Of a stretch of 64,000 nucleotides of DNA, positions 1 to 13,076 are shown one piece after another (within the stretch, counting starts at the first letter, position 1; the number at the start of each line of letters is the position of its first letter). The notes below the pieces were generated by a model. That model was not told the DNA's origin, did not search any database, and was given only the letters and a program-made list of their open reading frames with translations. Source of the DNA: Maea johnstoni (lineage: Eukaryota; Annelida; Polychaeta; Spionida; Magelonidae); contig OZ012685.1 in the NCBI GenBank assembly GCA_963942565.1, positions 47,120,977-47,184,976 on the forward strand. The letters are read 5' to 3'. Both the position numbers and the translations under genes were made by a program.

Positions 1-660
1 AAACTTATAACATAGATTAGAAATGCCAAAACCCCATGTTGGTCATCTGATACTAAAATAAGTGCTGGACCCACCTTGAGTGGTACCAGATATAACAGAC
101 ATAGAAAGACAGGCATCGACTTGACAACTCGCCCTGGTAAGTGAATTTTTGCAATGGGGCTTTCGGTCAAGTAGATTTTAGTTCTCACTTGCCCAAAAGG
201 GCAAGCTGTTTGCCTGAACACTAGAAAATAAAAAATGTCACAAATACCCAGAAATATGCTAATAATGCAACAAAGTTTAAAAGAAAATCGTTTTCAATCC
301 ATTAAGTCCATGAAAAACAATACATGCCATTCGAGCATATGTTATAGCTTATTTCGGGTAAGCCAAAAACTATGTCGGGCAAGTGAAATCATTAACTACT
401 TGTCCAGCATGCTAAGTTCGTTATTAAACATATGTTGGTGCCTGTACGTACAGTGTGCCTGTGTGAGTTCTTCTCTTACTCTCACCGTTTCCTCAGGACT
501 GGTCGATGTAAATATGATTATGCTATTGGAGTAGTCAGGGCAAGGAGTGCAAATTGAACGGCCTCTCTGCCATACATAACCCCCATAATAGCTGACTGCA
601 AGCCACTCAATCAGAATCCTGCCTGCATCTACTGGCCAGCCCGGATGCAATGCGCCATCA
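1..660. other. unassigned intergenic sequence
   Basis: No family was recognised. A short stretch near 60-80 (GTGCTGGACCCACCTT) recurs near 34,920 inside a stretch found only in copy A, so this may be the edge of an uncharacterised dispersed repeat. The open frames on both strands (235-534 plus, 396-650 minus) overlap each other and show no domain or signal, so I do not treat them as genes. Confidence 0.4.
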
Positions 661-664
661 AAGA

Positions 665-853
665 TGAGGTAAGCTTAGTTATGAGGTAATGGCAGGCAAG
701 CGGGAAGACGGCCTAGTATTACTGCAATAGTACCTGTCTGCTACAGTACAGACATGATACTGAGGTAAGCCTTATTATGAGGGAATGGCAGGCAAGCGGG
801 AAGACGGTCTGTAACAGTTCCTGTCTGCTGCAGTACAGACACGAGACTGAGAT
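665..853. repeat. two-unit tandem duplication, about 97 bp
   Basis: Two adjacent units both start with GAGGTAAGC and share GGCAGGCAAGCGGGAAGACGG-like text followed by CCTGTCTGCT and CAGTACAGACA. The second unit has lost a few bases in the middle. Confidence 0.75.
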
Positions 854-937
854 ACCTGCTTTAGGTGCATGTCTACAGTTACTCGACCTGCTACAACCAG
901 GGTTATAAGATAGTTCGGTCATCTTGTACTTTACGAC

Positions 938-1175
938 CTCAATTCTGGTAGTAACAGAATTGTTCATATAATCTTGCAATTCGGGTATGTACCAGAAGTG
1001 TTCCCTGCAAACAATTCTACAACGCAACAGAATTGTCAGAACAATTCTGCAATAAAAACGTGTACCAGAATTGTATAGTCAGACAATTCTGGTACATATC
1101 GGCATTCCAAAATTCTGGTACATTCTAGAATTGCTACATGTGATAAACAATTCTGGTAATACCATAATTGATAAG
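938..1175. repeat. cluster of CAGAATTG / CAATTCTG words in both orientations
   Basis: At least seven exact or near-exact copies of the 8-mer CAGAATTG or its complement lie within about 230 bp, alternating in orientation and often extended to ACCAGAATTG. The spacing is irregular, so this is not a simple tandem array. It could form small cruciforms or reflect nested fold-back elements. Confidence 0.6.
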
Positions 1176-1189
1176 TTCTCCATATTCTC

Positions 1190-1378
1190 CGATAGTTCTC
1201 CATATGTACACTAGGGGAGTGGTACACGTCCGCAGTTTCACATACCTGCTAGAGAGGCCGAGAAGATTAGTTCTCCATATGTCCACTAGGGGACTATTCC
1301 ATGTCCGCATTTTCAATACCTGCTAGAGAGATCAAGGTTATAAGAGTGGTTCTTCATATGTCCACTATGGGAGGTAAG
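1190..1378. repeat. degenerate tandem repeat, about 75-79 bp unit
   Basis: Three units carry AGTTCTCCATATGT(A/C)CACTA, GTCCGCA and ACCTGCTAGAGAG in the same order, starting near 1,192, 1,267 and 1,345. The last unit is incomplete. Confidence 0.65.
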
Positions 1379-1394
1379 AAAATGCATCTCCCTA

Positions 1395-1519
1395 ACTAGG
1401 CTCGTTTTCCTCATGAGAACGTAAACTAAATTGACCGCTTTGACCACCTAGACTATTTGGTGCCTGGTATCAGAAAAGACATGACAAACATACACATGAC
1501 AGCCTAGAAATCTAGGCTT
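1395..1519 (-). mobile_element. type III hairpin-end MITE, partial
   Basis: This matches the copies at 11,157, 11,936 and 13,823: a fold-back terminus (GCCTAGAAATCTAGGCT) next to a CATGTGTATG/TGTCATG segment, ACCAAATAGTCTAGGTGG and a CTAAATTGACC block. The outer left end is unclear. Its right end abuts the left TSD of the next element. Confidence 0.6.
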
Positions 1520-1528
1520 GCACGCAAG

Positions 1529-1781
1529 TAGACTAGCTCCTAGTCTATGATTCCATTAGATAGTGCTATTCTCTGGTCGGGTCTCTTCTTAGAGTTTAGT
1601 TCCTGTGGCTGGTGATAGGTGGCGGCAAGGGTGGTCACACTGGTCAGTCAGAATCAAACTAAAATGTTCTTACTGTGGTAATGGTGACCCAAATCCGGGT
1701 AGACACAGTTTCAAGTTGGTAAGCTTTTCATATCAAATATATAGAAATAAAATAGATTTCTTGGTCTAGAAATCTAGGCTA
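1529..1781 (+). mobile_element. type II hairpin-end MITE with 9-bp TSD
   Basis: The left end TAGACTAGCTCCTAGTCTA is itself a hairpin, and the right end CTAGAAATCTAGGCTA folds likewise. Flanks are GCACGCAAG (1520-1528) and GCACGCCAG (1782-1790), a 9-bp duplication with one mismatch. The body shares GTGGCTGGTGATAGGTGGCG and CACTGGTCAGTCAGAATCA with copies at 5,256 and 19,282. No open frame; non-autonomous. Confidence 0.85.
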
Positions 1782-1790
1782 GCACGCCAG

Positions 1791-2452
<662 letters not shown>

Positions 2453-2720
2453 GTGACCAAAGTACGAAGCAAAAGAAGAATGGCAACAACTCTGACCCTG
2501 AAATACCAGCAAGATAGTATTACTCTCACATGGAGTCTTTGTCTTAGTTGAACAGTCGAAGTGAATGCCTAACATAGACACGTCATGACAAATTGCCCGC
2601 AGACCAGGGACAAGGAGGGGAGGAAACCTTGTCAAGACGAAAAGCCACCCTTTATCCGTTTATACACATTTAATCCTATTAATACAGTGACGATTCGACC
2701 AGGGCAATGGTTCTTGTACG

Positions 2721-2920
2721 TTATCCTGCTGGTGACTAATCTGGCCAATACAAATGATGCAAAAAAAACGGAAGAATGACAGAAACCCTGGCACATGGGT
2801 TCTCATCTGGTAGTACTCAGCGAGAGCTATACAATGAATACCAACATAATAGGCTTTGGATCGTTTTCAAAAATCTTAGAAATCTTTGGAATGAGGTTGA
2901 CGCAGCATTGGAAGGGTGAA
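2721..2920 (+). mobile_element. piggyBac-like TTAACCCTT MITE, degenerate copy
   Basis: It carries the family core in order: CTGCTGGTGACTAATCTGGCC, ATGATGCAAAA, CCTGGCACATGGG, CTCAGCGAGAGCTAT, AATGAATACCAACAT, CAGCATTGGAAGGGT. Both terminal TTAA sites are mutated, which suggests an old copy. Confidence 0.8.
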
Positions 2921-4391
2921 AACCAGAATGAAGTCACATGTACAGACATCAAGACTTGAGCATATGGGTGAAGCTGAGGGCCGTCGTGTAATATTTAAAG
3001 TGGATTTACTTGAGTCCTGAACTTAAGGATATCGTCTGGTGGGCATGCATGCGTTTATTGACTATTACTCAATCACAATTTGACACACAGTTTACAAAAA
3101 AGTATGTTACAGACCAGATCATGGCGCCACTGTAGTCTACGTGTGTACATATGACACAATAGAACAGTCGTTAGAACAGATGCATGTCAGCTTGACTCAA
3201 GCAGCTACCCACCAAGTACACTATTGAACGTAGAGGAGACCATGCATACTATAGTCCAGACGTCTGTCAGGGCCTGGATTTAGGAATACCCATGGAAAAC
3301 ATGTGCTTAAAGCACACCAATAACCCACGTAGCTTGCGAATCAAAGCTAAGTTCAGTTGTGGGGTCATACCTCGAAACTGGGTGGCAATCGGGCGTGCGG
3401 TCGTGTACCAAACCTTGGCTGCCCACATATTTAGTGCAGGAAATAAATGTCGGCACTGTAAGTCACTCTCCAGGAAAGGGGTATTCCTATAGAGATCTGT
3501 TCATGTGTCGGTTAATTCGGTTCGTCTTTTAAGCCATTACAAACAGAGATAAGCGTATTCCAATTGTATAGGGATAGATAGCACCACGTGTGTGTAGTAA
3601 CCCTCTATAAGAGAGGATTGAGGGCTTGAAGGCGACAAGACTTAATTGTGTAGGCGCTCAGCGACATTCTGTGGTGCAATTCATCGGTTGAAAGATTGAG
3701 GCAGAAAGGCCTGTCAATGGCTTTTCAATGAAATCTTGGAACCTAAGGCATTTCCATGAAGATTTGGAAGTTAAAAGCCTTTAAATAATGGATTGGAACA
3801 TTAAGAACTATCAATGAGGGATTATGAATGACCAAAATAGAAAATGTATTAGAAAAGTGACCGCACAGCACATGGTCGTATATGGCCAAAAGTATTGCAA
3901 GGATACAAAACAGGTCAAATGGAACAAACAGCAAAGTGCATTATCTCTTGGCTACTGATGACGACAAGGAAGGAGAGTCTGTAAGCATGTGACCAGACGA
4001 CTGAGGGAGGTCGAGGCCGTGGGGGGAGATTAATGGTTTGTGTTAATACTGGACAGATAATCAATATTATCATGGTCATATCTGTGCGCCATGCTCCATC
4101 TAGCCAGCCAGGAGACAACATACACAAGCACAGCACTGGAAATCCAGAGGGCTGTGTTATTCAATATAAGCATTTTCTTCATTTCAACTTCTTCATCCGT
4201 ATCTTATGTGAAACAATGAAATAAATATCTTTTTTTTTCAATTAAAATTCATTTGGTGAAGACGATACATATGTGTCCTGTTCTCATACCATGATAGCTA
4301 GAAGAGCTTCCAAGATAATTTTGAAAGTTTTAAATTAACAATCCACGTCCATCGCAATATCTCATAGAAGTAACACAACTAACAAATAACC
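2921..4391. other. unassigned, with a possible small inverted-repeat element
   Basis: The only structure noted is TAGGAATACCC at 3,281 facing GGGGTATTCCTA ending at 3,489, about 209 bp apart, a possible MITE without a clear TSD. The 66-codon frame inside it is not convincing. The rest is unique within the window. Confidence 0.35.
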
Positions 4392-4923
<532 letters not shown>

Positions 4924-5128
4924 TTAACCCTTATGCTGCTGCTGGCTAATGTGGCCAATACAAGATCATGCAAAACCCTGAAAATGACTGAATCGCTGGC
5001 ACATGGGTACTCATCTAAGAGTACTCAGCGAGAGTTATCCAATGAATACCAACATGACAGGGTTTAGATGGTTTTAGAAAATCCTTGCTTTGGACTATTA
5101 AAAGTAGCCTCAGCATTGGACGGCTTAA
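4924..5128 (+). mobile_element. piggyBac-like TTAACCCTT MITE
   Basis: Both ends sit on TTAA (4924-4927 and 5125-5128). The left end reads TTAACCCTTATGCTGCTG and the right end CAGCATTGGACGGCTTAA. The body matches the other family copies, and at 205 bp it is close to the full family length. No coding capacity. Confidence 0.9.
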
Positions 5129-5255
5129 GATATGTGCATGGTAGTGTCTCAAAACAGTGCTGTGTATACTAGTTCTACTCGCATCGATTCTAGTTTAGGG
5201 TGTACAAGTATGTGTTCTACAGTTGCAAGACTGATCTACTGAGCAGGGTAGGCGG

Positions 5256-5536
5256 TAGATTAGCTCCTAGTCTATGATTTCATGAAATTATGCTTTTCTT
5301 TGTCTCTGGTCCCTATATTATGCTTAATGTATAGGAGTTAGTTCAATGTGGCTGGTGATGGATGGCACCAAGTGTGGTCACACTGGTCAGCCAGAATCAT
5401 AACAGAAAAAATCTCAATGTGTGCCAACTGGTGAGCAATTTCAGAACTAAATCAGGGTAGACACATCTAAGAGTTGGTATAGTTTCCATGCCAAATACAT
5501 AGAGATGGAAAAAAATCTTGGCCGAGGACTGGGCTA
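5256..5536 (+). mobile_element. type II hairpin-end MITE, no clear TSD
   Basis: The left hairpin TAGATTAGCTCCTAGTCTA and right end CTTGGCCGAGGACTGGGCTA match the family. The body (GTGGCTGGTGATGGATGGC, CACTGGTCAGCCAGAATCAT) aligns with copies at 1,529 and 19,282. The flanks do not match, so the copy is old or rearranged. Confidence 0.75.
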
Positions 5537-5925
5537 AGTAACCTGAACCTCTCTGGCAGCGCCACAGCTACATAGCAGGTCAAGACACCCAATACATTCC
5601 ACAAATACATATGCGATGATTGTTATGGCAGATATCTTACGATGGCTACAACAAACAAAGGATAATCGGGTATTTGGGCGTGGGTGCCAGTCCATGTAGG
5701 TTATTGTTTGTTTATTTATAGCAGCAAGGTTGGTTGAATGATGGTGATACTTGTGATGGGTATATGTTTTGAATATAACATGTTTTGAAGATAGTATTAT
5801 CGGTAATCGGTTTATTTTGGTACATCGACCAAATATCTGTAAATATTCTCAAAGAGCTGTATTCTCGATTGATTAATCCCATACATTCTGCATCTTTTTT
5901 CATATCCTGTGAAAGTAGTTTAACA
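5537..5925. other. unassigned sequence
   Basis: Unique within the window. An 88-codon minus-strand frame (5712-5978) runs into the minisatellite and is not supported as a gene. Confidence 0.35.
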
Positions 5926-6625
5926 ATAGTGTGTTCAACTTGTCCTGAACATTGAAACATACTATCAGCCATAAACACGTGTTCAACTAATCTTGAACAT
6001 TAAGACATAGTATCAGCCATAAACACGTGTTCAACTAATCTTGAACATTAAGACATAGTATCAGCCATAAACACGTGTTCAACTAATCTTGAACATTAAA
6101 ACATAGTATCAGCCATAAACACGTGTTCAACTAATCTTGAACATTAAGACATAGTATCAGCCATAAACACGTGTTCAACTAATCTTGAACATTAAGACAT
6201 AGTATCAGCCATAAAAACGTGTTCAACTAATCTTGAACATTAAGACATAGTATCAGCCATAAACACGTGTTCAACTAATCTTGAACATTAAGACATAGTA
6301 TCAGCCATAAAAACGTGGTCCTAATGTTCAACTGGTCTTGAACATACGTACCATAGACATGCTATCATAGCAGGTGATACGTGTTCAACTGGTCCTAAAC
6401 ATTCTGACACATACTATCAGCTAGCAACACGTGTTCAATTGGTCCTAAATGTTCGGGCATACTATCAGCCACAACACATGTTCAACTGGTCCTAATGTTC
6501 AACTGATTCTAGTGTTCAACTGGTCCTGAACATACATATCATAGACACACTATCAGTCAGCGATACGTGTTCCACTGGTCCTAAACATTCTGACACATAC
6601 TATCAGCCACCAACACGTGTCGCGT
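5926..6625. repeat. 48-bp minisatellite with palindromic E-box
   Basis: From 5,982 to about 6,320 the array repeats with an exact 48-bp period (TTCAACTAAT starts at 5982, 6030 and 6078). Each unit carries CATAGTATCAGCCATAAACACGTG and most contain the perfect palindrome AACACGTGTT. From 6,320 to 6,625 the units become diverged and variable in length (GGTCCTAAACATTC variants). About 13 units in total. Confidence 0.93.
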
Positions 6626-6813
6626 GTTCCCCATTGCTAGATGCACCTTCTCCTATATCCCACCCCATGCCCCTAAGATAGGCCATGGTGTAGATCAAAT
6701 ACGGTCTGTCTGGTAAGCATGTGAATTATCGTATCCTGAGATGAACCACGCATATTTATATGAGGCTCAGGGAATATTGGATAACGCATCAAAGAGAAAA
6801 CACTCGCATGAAC

Positions 6814-7020
6814 TTAACCCATATGCTGCTAGTGGCTAATTTGGCCAATACAACATGATGCAAAAAAACTGAAAATGACTGAAAACCAGGCACATGGGTA
6901 CTCAACTACTCATCGGAGAGTACTCAGCGAGTGCAATCCAATGAATACCAACATGACAGGGATACGATCGTTGCATCCTTGCGCTTTGGGCAAAATTAGC
7001 CTCAGCAGTAGAAGGGTTAA
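6814..7020 (+). mobile_element. piggyBac-like TTAACCCTT MITE
   Basis: TTAA at 6814-6817 and 7017-7020 bracket a 207-bp body starting TTAACCCATATGCTGCT and ending AGCAGTAGAAGGGTTAA. The internal family words (GGCACATGGGTACTCA, AATGAATACCAACATGACAGGG) are intact, with a short local insertion (ACTCAACTACTCATC). Confidence 0.9.
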
Positions 7021-7228
7021 TACAGCAGCATCAGCAGCAGTAGTAGTAGGGAAGTGGCATTTAGCTGTTTGTATATTGAGATATGTAGGGAGTACTTTAT
7101 CTCCTCTGACGCTTAGACATCCTGGTACTGGAGATACGCAGACGTCAACAGCGATATAAACATCTTTTCCTTTTTTTCCAATGAACATAATATTTTATGC
7201 AACACATACATATATAAATATATACGTG

Positions 7229-7669
<441 letters not shown>

Positions 7670-9968
7670 CTTGTAATTGATATACCGACTTAAAATAAAG
7701 ATTACATTTACATTGTATACATACATACTCACATACATACATATATTATAGTATATATACCCATAGTCATCGCACGTACAAAGGTGTCTTTGATAGTATA
7801 TTGATCGACGAGTCTTACTATACATAATTTGTCCGTAGAGCCAGAATAGCCATTGGTGGTTTACCAAGGTGCCTAATATGATTCCCGTGCTAACGCTAAG
7901 CCTCAATGAGCCAGCGAGCAGACCCAGGAACCTGACAGCACCACTACACTACACGCCAGCCTACATCAGGCCAAACTAAGCGAGCATCGACATACATAAC
8001 ACTACAAAGCACAATCAACACTGTATCACGTTGTGTTTATACATTTATCATGCTGAACATCAGAAGTAGGTCTGTGTGTATACGGAGTTAATAGCATTGA
8101 TTGCGTTTAATCAAAATGCGTCAACTGGTAGTACAAATACTTATATTGTCCAATAAACCAGTCGGTCCTCGCAACTGTATACAAATGTAATCTTACCACA
8201 CAAGATATTTAAACACCCCTATCCGTATTTCACGCAAATCAATCCTCCGCATTACCATAACCTAGTTCACCGCTTATCCACTAGGGGGCCACCTGAGTCA
8301 GGTGGATTTGACTGACCCAACTTCTGTATTGTTGGCCCTCTCAATATTAAGGTACACTTAGTTATACAGATGATCACAAGAGGGAGCCACTGGAACTGAA
8401 TCAGGCAATTAAGGCAAGATAGTAAGGTTATGGCGGCGCCACCTGTAGGGTGTAGTTGGCATTAGACGTGACCTGTTTTAATGGACCAAGCATGAGTGTA
8501 CATCCTGTGATAGAGTACGAGTTTGATCAGGCGGACTGCAGGCTACGTACCCAAAACGTATTGCAGACTGACACATTGCTGTAGCTAGTACGTGATGTAA
8601 GGCCCTGATTTCCTTTTGATAAACACTCTATTTGATCTGGCCTGAAGACAAGCATGTTATGAAGTGGAAGTTTGGGGAGTTTCTGAGCCATGTCATGTCT
8701 CAGGAGGGAAAGAGGCAGACAAGGGAGGGCTGCCTAGTAATAATACGTTCTCTCGTGTCACAGGCATTCTAGACCAGCTCTTGGAAAAACACATCTAGAA
8801 ACATTGACCGTTGATAAGTTGTGACTTAAAATCTTCTGTTAGTATGAAGGAGTATAAGCTATGTGCATAGGGGTTAGTATATGGACAAATACATACAGGT
8901 GAACATCATACATTGGGGGCTGGGAGGGGGACCCGGGGGGGGGGGGGAGGGGTTCTCTCAGTGCAAAATAAACTACCCCTGCATATCATCTGTTCATGCC
9001 CCAGCCGAAATGGCACAAACAACACCCCAATGATGAAGCTGCTCACTTGAGTCAAACTGCTTAACCATTTCTAAACCCAATTTATATAGACACATGTACT
9101 AAAGACCCACATTATTTCACAGTTCACACCCTCAGATAATATACACAAGATTGCCTCCCAGGCCAGAACATGAAAATTACATGTCTTGTACAGAAAAAGT
9201 GCAGCCTTGCGATTGTATGTGATTTCAAAGTAAATTGTAGTAATCATGACACTTACAACATGCGTTGAGTACTAAGAATATTGGAATTACGTAATTGGCA
9301 ATATTGAATCTCTTAAAAGGATCTGAGCGATCTATATCTTTACCGTCTATACATTGATTTGAGCAATGGCTGGTATCATGGTAATGTTTTAGAGCGATAT
9401 TTCACTGCTAGCTATAAACTAGGTTATTAAGTTCCTTGCAACGTCGCCACCCGCCACTTTTTTCCATGTTGCTCGACCCGAGTGTTTGACAAGCCAAGTC
9501 TACCATGACAGTCAGCACTGTGTGCAACACTCGCTTGTTTTCCTTGTAAATCAAATACCCTGGTACAGACCTACCTTGTAACCGCTCCAGCTCGGTACTG
9601 TGACATACTGTGACAACCTGCCAAGCTGTGGTCATATATACTCACAATCCATGTAGGACCCACATCACACATATGACACATCTATAATCCATCATGGACT
9701 ACACCACATGTGGCATTATGATAAATCAACTCTGGCTTCAAAACACAAAGCGCTCTCTGAGACGAGTCCTATGGTGAAGAATGGGAGGTAAAGTTTTCTG
9801 GGAGACACTCTTTTTGGAGTTTTGGAGGGCAGGTTAGGAATTAAGGGCTGTGATGGGGAAATGAGCAGTTAAATAGCTCTGAATGAATGACACGCCCTCT
9901 GGTGTGGAAATGAGGAGGTAAAGGATTCTGAGTTTCCGCATGCCACCTCTCCTATGCTACCTCATGTA
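7670..9968. other. unassigned intergenic sequence
   Basis: About 2.3 kb with no recognised family. It includes a short palindrome (CACCTGAGTCAGGTG near 8,291) and a G-homopolymer-rich patch (8,917-8,952). The ORFs present are short and lack domains. Confidence 0.4.
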
Positions 9969-10170
9969 TAGGCTGGTTCTCAGGCTGAGTTAGGTTTAAT
10001 GCCATGCCGCCACCACTACATGATAGGTGTAATGTCTCTCAACCTATAGATGGCAGCACAGTTTTCAGAAGTAGCAGTTTGAAAGTCAGACTAAACCAGA
10101 GTGAAATCAACTCAGTAAGATCAGTGAGACTAGGGAAAGAGCCAGATAACATAGACTTGTAGCAAGTCTA
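9969..10170 (-). mobile_element. type I hairpin-end MITE with imperfect 9-bp TSD
   Basis: It begins TAGGCTGGTTCTCAGGCTG and ends AGACTTGTAGCAAGTCTA, the reverse complement of the copy at 53,465. Flanks CCTCATGTA (9960-9968) and CCATATGTA (10171-10179) match at 7 of 9 bases. The body contains the family core ACCTATAGATGGCAGCACAG. Confidence 0.82.
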
Positions 10171-10636
10171 CCATATGTAATGCTCATGATTGGGGTCCGG
10201 AGCTCAGCAATAATACCCTCCACCAGGGCTAGAGGGAAGAGGCTATGAATGGCCATACGATCAGTTTCCTGTAACATAGCCACATAGCATGTCAATACTG
10301 AAGTACCAACTAAAGAGAAAGAGAGTATGTGAGTCTATCCTTGAATGGTACGAAGTGATTTACCATAACCCTTAAGTATGTAGGGCAACATACTTATCGA
10401 TATTATATAGCAGAGGCACAATACAATGCGTTTGCTATGTGGATCTGGTCCAAATGGGAACAACTCAATTACCTGCTAAATATAGCTTCATTTTGCGAGT
10501 TAGGTCTCCGTGCAAACTATAACCAGATCACTTAAAGCACGGCCAGCAACTCATTCACAATGGAAACGCTGATTTCCCGTAGAGGAATGTAGTGTGTACT
10601 TGTAACTGTTCTTGTTACTAGGCCTGTACCATCTGG
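10171..10636. other. unassigned sequence
   Basis: No repeat or gene recognised. Confidence 0.35.
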
Positions 10637-10911
10637 CTTTGATAAATAAAACAAATGGATATGAAACAAGTCAGTCAACCTGAACAGGCTGGCCTCAACC
10701 AATAACCTAAAGGTCGTGCTATGCACATGCTCAGATGATGCTGGAGCACAGGTTTCCCTGTGATGTAAATGATACGAGAGTCCTGATTCATTGTTCCCTC
10801 GTGACCTCACGCTGGTTATCAGATCCGAAACCCCTGTCGTGTCCAGCCCTTTACTATAGCGCATACAGTAATTGGTCTCTCGCTACATATCCATTCTTTT
10901 CTTCATCTAAG
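10637..10911 (-). mobile_element. 7-TSD MITE (CTTAGATGAATAAA family), degenerate left end
   Basis: The right end CTACATATCCATTCTTTTCTTCATCTAAG is the inverse of the family left terminus. The body shows GTCAACCTGAACAGGCTGGC and GTGACCTCACGCTGG. The left end (GATAAATAAAACAAATGG) has decayed and no TSD remains. Confidence 0.8.
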
Positions 10912-11156
10912 GTCCTGACCCTGGGTGAGTTTTCTGTGACATATGTATTTATCCCGTGTTGGCAATTTACCAGTGAATCCATTTTTCTTCCTCAATGTCA
11001 AACTTCAATTTGCAGCACATATATCGTGTCATGAATTCTGATGAGGATAAATGGATGTTTTTGATAAATATCGTTTAAGCAGGAGGGCAGGCTGGAGGCC
11101 ATCGGTGAAAAGGCCCGCTTTTTGAAAAGGTGTACCCCCTCTGGCCTCTCTCATAT

Positions 11157-11228
11157 TAGCCTAGATTTCTAGGCTGTCATTTGTCATGTTTTATGTTACC
11201 TGGCACCAAATAGTCTAGGTGGCCATAG
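11157..11228 (+). mobile_element. type III hairpin-end MITE, truncated
   Basis: It starts TAGCCTAGATTTCTAGGCTGTCAT, a terminal hairpin, and continues through CACCAAATAGTCTAGGTGGCCAT. It is cut off by the 7-TSD MITE fragment that begins at 11,229. Confidence 0.7.
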
Positions 11229-11301
11229 CTTGGATGAAGAAAAGAATGGATATGTAGCGAGAGATCAATTACTATATGCCGTATAGTTAAGTGCTGGACT
11301 T
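11229..11301 (+). mobile_element. 7-TSD MITE fragment
   Basis: CTTGGATGAAGAAAAGAATGG and GCGAGAGATCAATTACTATATG match the left third of the family. The remainder is lost where the AGT microsatellite begins. Confidence 0.78.
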
Positions 11302-11361
<60 letters not shown>

Positions 11362-11416
11362 AAGTAGTAGTAGCTGTAGTAGTAGAAATAGTTGCAGTAG
11401 TAATAGTTTTGTTATT

Positions 11417-11456
<40 letters not shown>
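11302..11456. repeat. (AGT)n trinucleotide microsatellite
   Basis: About 155 bp of AGT with a few GAAG, CTGT and ATAG interruptions. The poly-Thr and poly-Tyr frames here are artefacts. Confidence 0.97.
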
Positions 11457-11744
11457 ATACATAGCTCATGCTTATATCGATACGAACCCGGCCAATATGA
11501 TGATAGCACGCACTGACATGTCAAAAGCTATAGAGATATATGAGTATATGGCAACTAAATGCCCGATAAAGACTTTCTACTGCAAGTGTTTACGATCGTA
11601 ATTGACACAAGCGGTAGATAGGAGCAACCTAATGAGATGAACTTGTGATAAGTGCAAATGAAACTGAGTATATAAAATAAACACACTTCAGACAGGATAG
11701 GACTTGCCTAGCACTGACTGACGCGAACGTTCTCTCTTCCAAGG

Positions 11745-11910
11745 AAAACAGACCCTATTACACATAGACACCCACAGTGCAAGGCTTCCCTGCGTTCTCA
11801 GTACAGCCTTCCTACAAGACCACCTCCATATCACAAATAGACACACACAGTGGTGGGGCTTCCCTGTGCGTGCTCAGTACACCTGGCTTACAAGACCACC
11901 TCAATAACCA
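11745..11910. repeat. two-unit tandem repeat, about 80 bp
   Basis: Both units contain CACATAGACACCCACAGTG-like and GGCTTCCCTG text, then CTCAGTACA and CTTACAAGACCACCTC. It is followed by unassigned sequence up to 11,935. Confidence 0.6.
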
Positions 11911-11935
11911 GACCCTATCAGACAGTGGTATTTGC

Positions 11936-12116
11936 TAGAACTAGGTATGGTACATGTAGATAGATGACACCACCTGCTCCTCCCTTAGATTGGAATTTTA
12001 GGTCATACTCAAACTAAAGCCTCTATTCCCCTAGTGAGCCACATACACTATTTGGTGCCTGGCAACATAAAAAACATGACAGAAAAATACATATGACAGC
12101 CTAGAAATTTAAGCTA
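11936..12116 (-). mobile_element. type III hairpin-end MITE
   Basis: It starts TAGAACTAGGTATGGTAC and ends GCCTAGAAATTTAAGCTA. The core words GATGACACCACCTG, GGTCATACTCAAACT and ACACTATTTGGTGCCTGG are shared with copies near 13.9 and 15.4 kb. No TSD is visible. Confidence 0.7.
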
Positions 12117-12422
12117 TAGCCCCCACTGTTTCCAGAAAGGAAACCCCTCGCCCCAGTAGAGACTGTCTGAGAGTCTGTGGGGAAGTCTCGCCTCGAGGCA
12201 GAAACAAACGACCAGCAGAAAGGTCAGAGTCTATTTGCTTGCACTGAAGCCTGAAAATATTAAACAGCATCAGCATCAAGACATCTCTCATATACATAAA
12301 TAACTAAAACACGCATAAATAAACCCGCAGGCAGAGTATGAACACTTCACCATGCGCTTGTCTCTAATGGTATCGATACGCATGCGAGGATGACTTATAC
12401 GTTATCCTTAGGGAGGTGCGCA

Positions 12423-13060
12423 TGGTATAACGTGTAAGAATAGTAAAACAGTAGGACCATATTTTACAGAGGCAGGGCATTTATATACCGGTCCTCCATA
12501 CAGGCTGAAACTAAGAAAATGAGAACGGCATAACGTGTTAGAACAGTAAAACGGTAGGACCACATTTTATAGAGGCAGGGGCATCTATGTACAGGTCCTC
12601 CATAAAAGCTAGACAAGGGAAATGAGAAGGGTATAACCTGTAGGAACAGTAGAACGATAGTGCCACATTTTACAGAGGCAGGCGCATCTATATACAGGTC
12701 CTCTATACAAACTATACCTGGGGATATGACAACGGCATAACATGTATATTCAGTAGAAATATAGTCCCACATTTTACAGAAACGGGTACATACAGGTCCC
12801 CTATACAAGCTAGACCTGGGAAAGATGAGAATCTATATAAAGTGTAAGAACAGTAAACGGTAGTCTCATCCTCTATAGAGGCAGAGTCATCTTTATACAG
12901 GTCCTCCATACAGGCTAGACATGTGAAAATAAGAACGTTATAACGTGTAAGAACTGTAAAACGATAGTCCCATCCTTAATAGAGGCAGGGGCATCTACTA
13001 GTATATACAGGTCCCCTATTCAAACTAGACATAGCAATTATATACAGGTCCTCAATACAG
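12423..13060. repeat. 103-bp minisatellite, about six units
   Basis: Unit landmarks TAACGTGTAAGAACAGTAAAAC start at 12428, 12531, 12634, 12738, 12838 and 12941, so the period is 100-104 bp. Each unit carries TTTTACAGAGGCAGGGGCATCTA and ACAGGTCCTCCATACA. The 114-codon minus-strand frame is a by-product of the array. Confidence 0.93.
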
Positions 13061-13076
13061 GCAATAGAGAAGGAAT

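Noticed and set aside
5926-6625. CRISPR array
   Set aside because: The 48-bp units are contiguous tandem copies with no variable spacers, and the DNA is clearly eukaryotic.
12464-12909. Secreted repeat protein on the minus strand
   Set aside because: The frame only follows the 103-bp minisatellite and switches frame between units.
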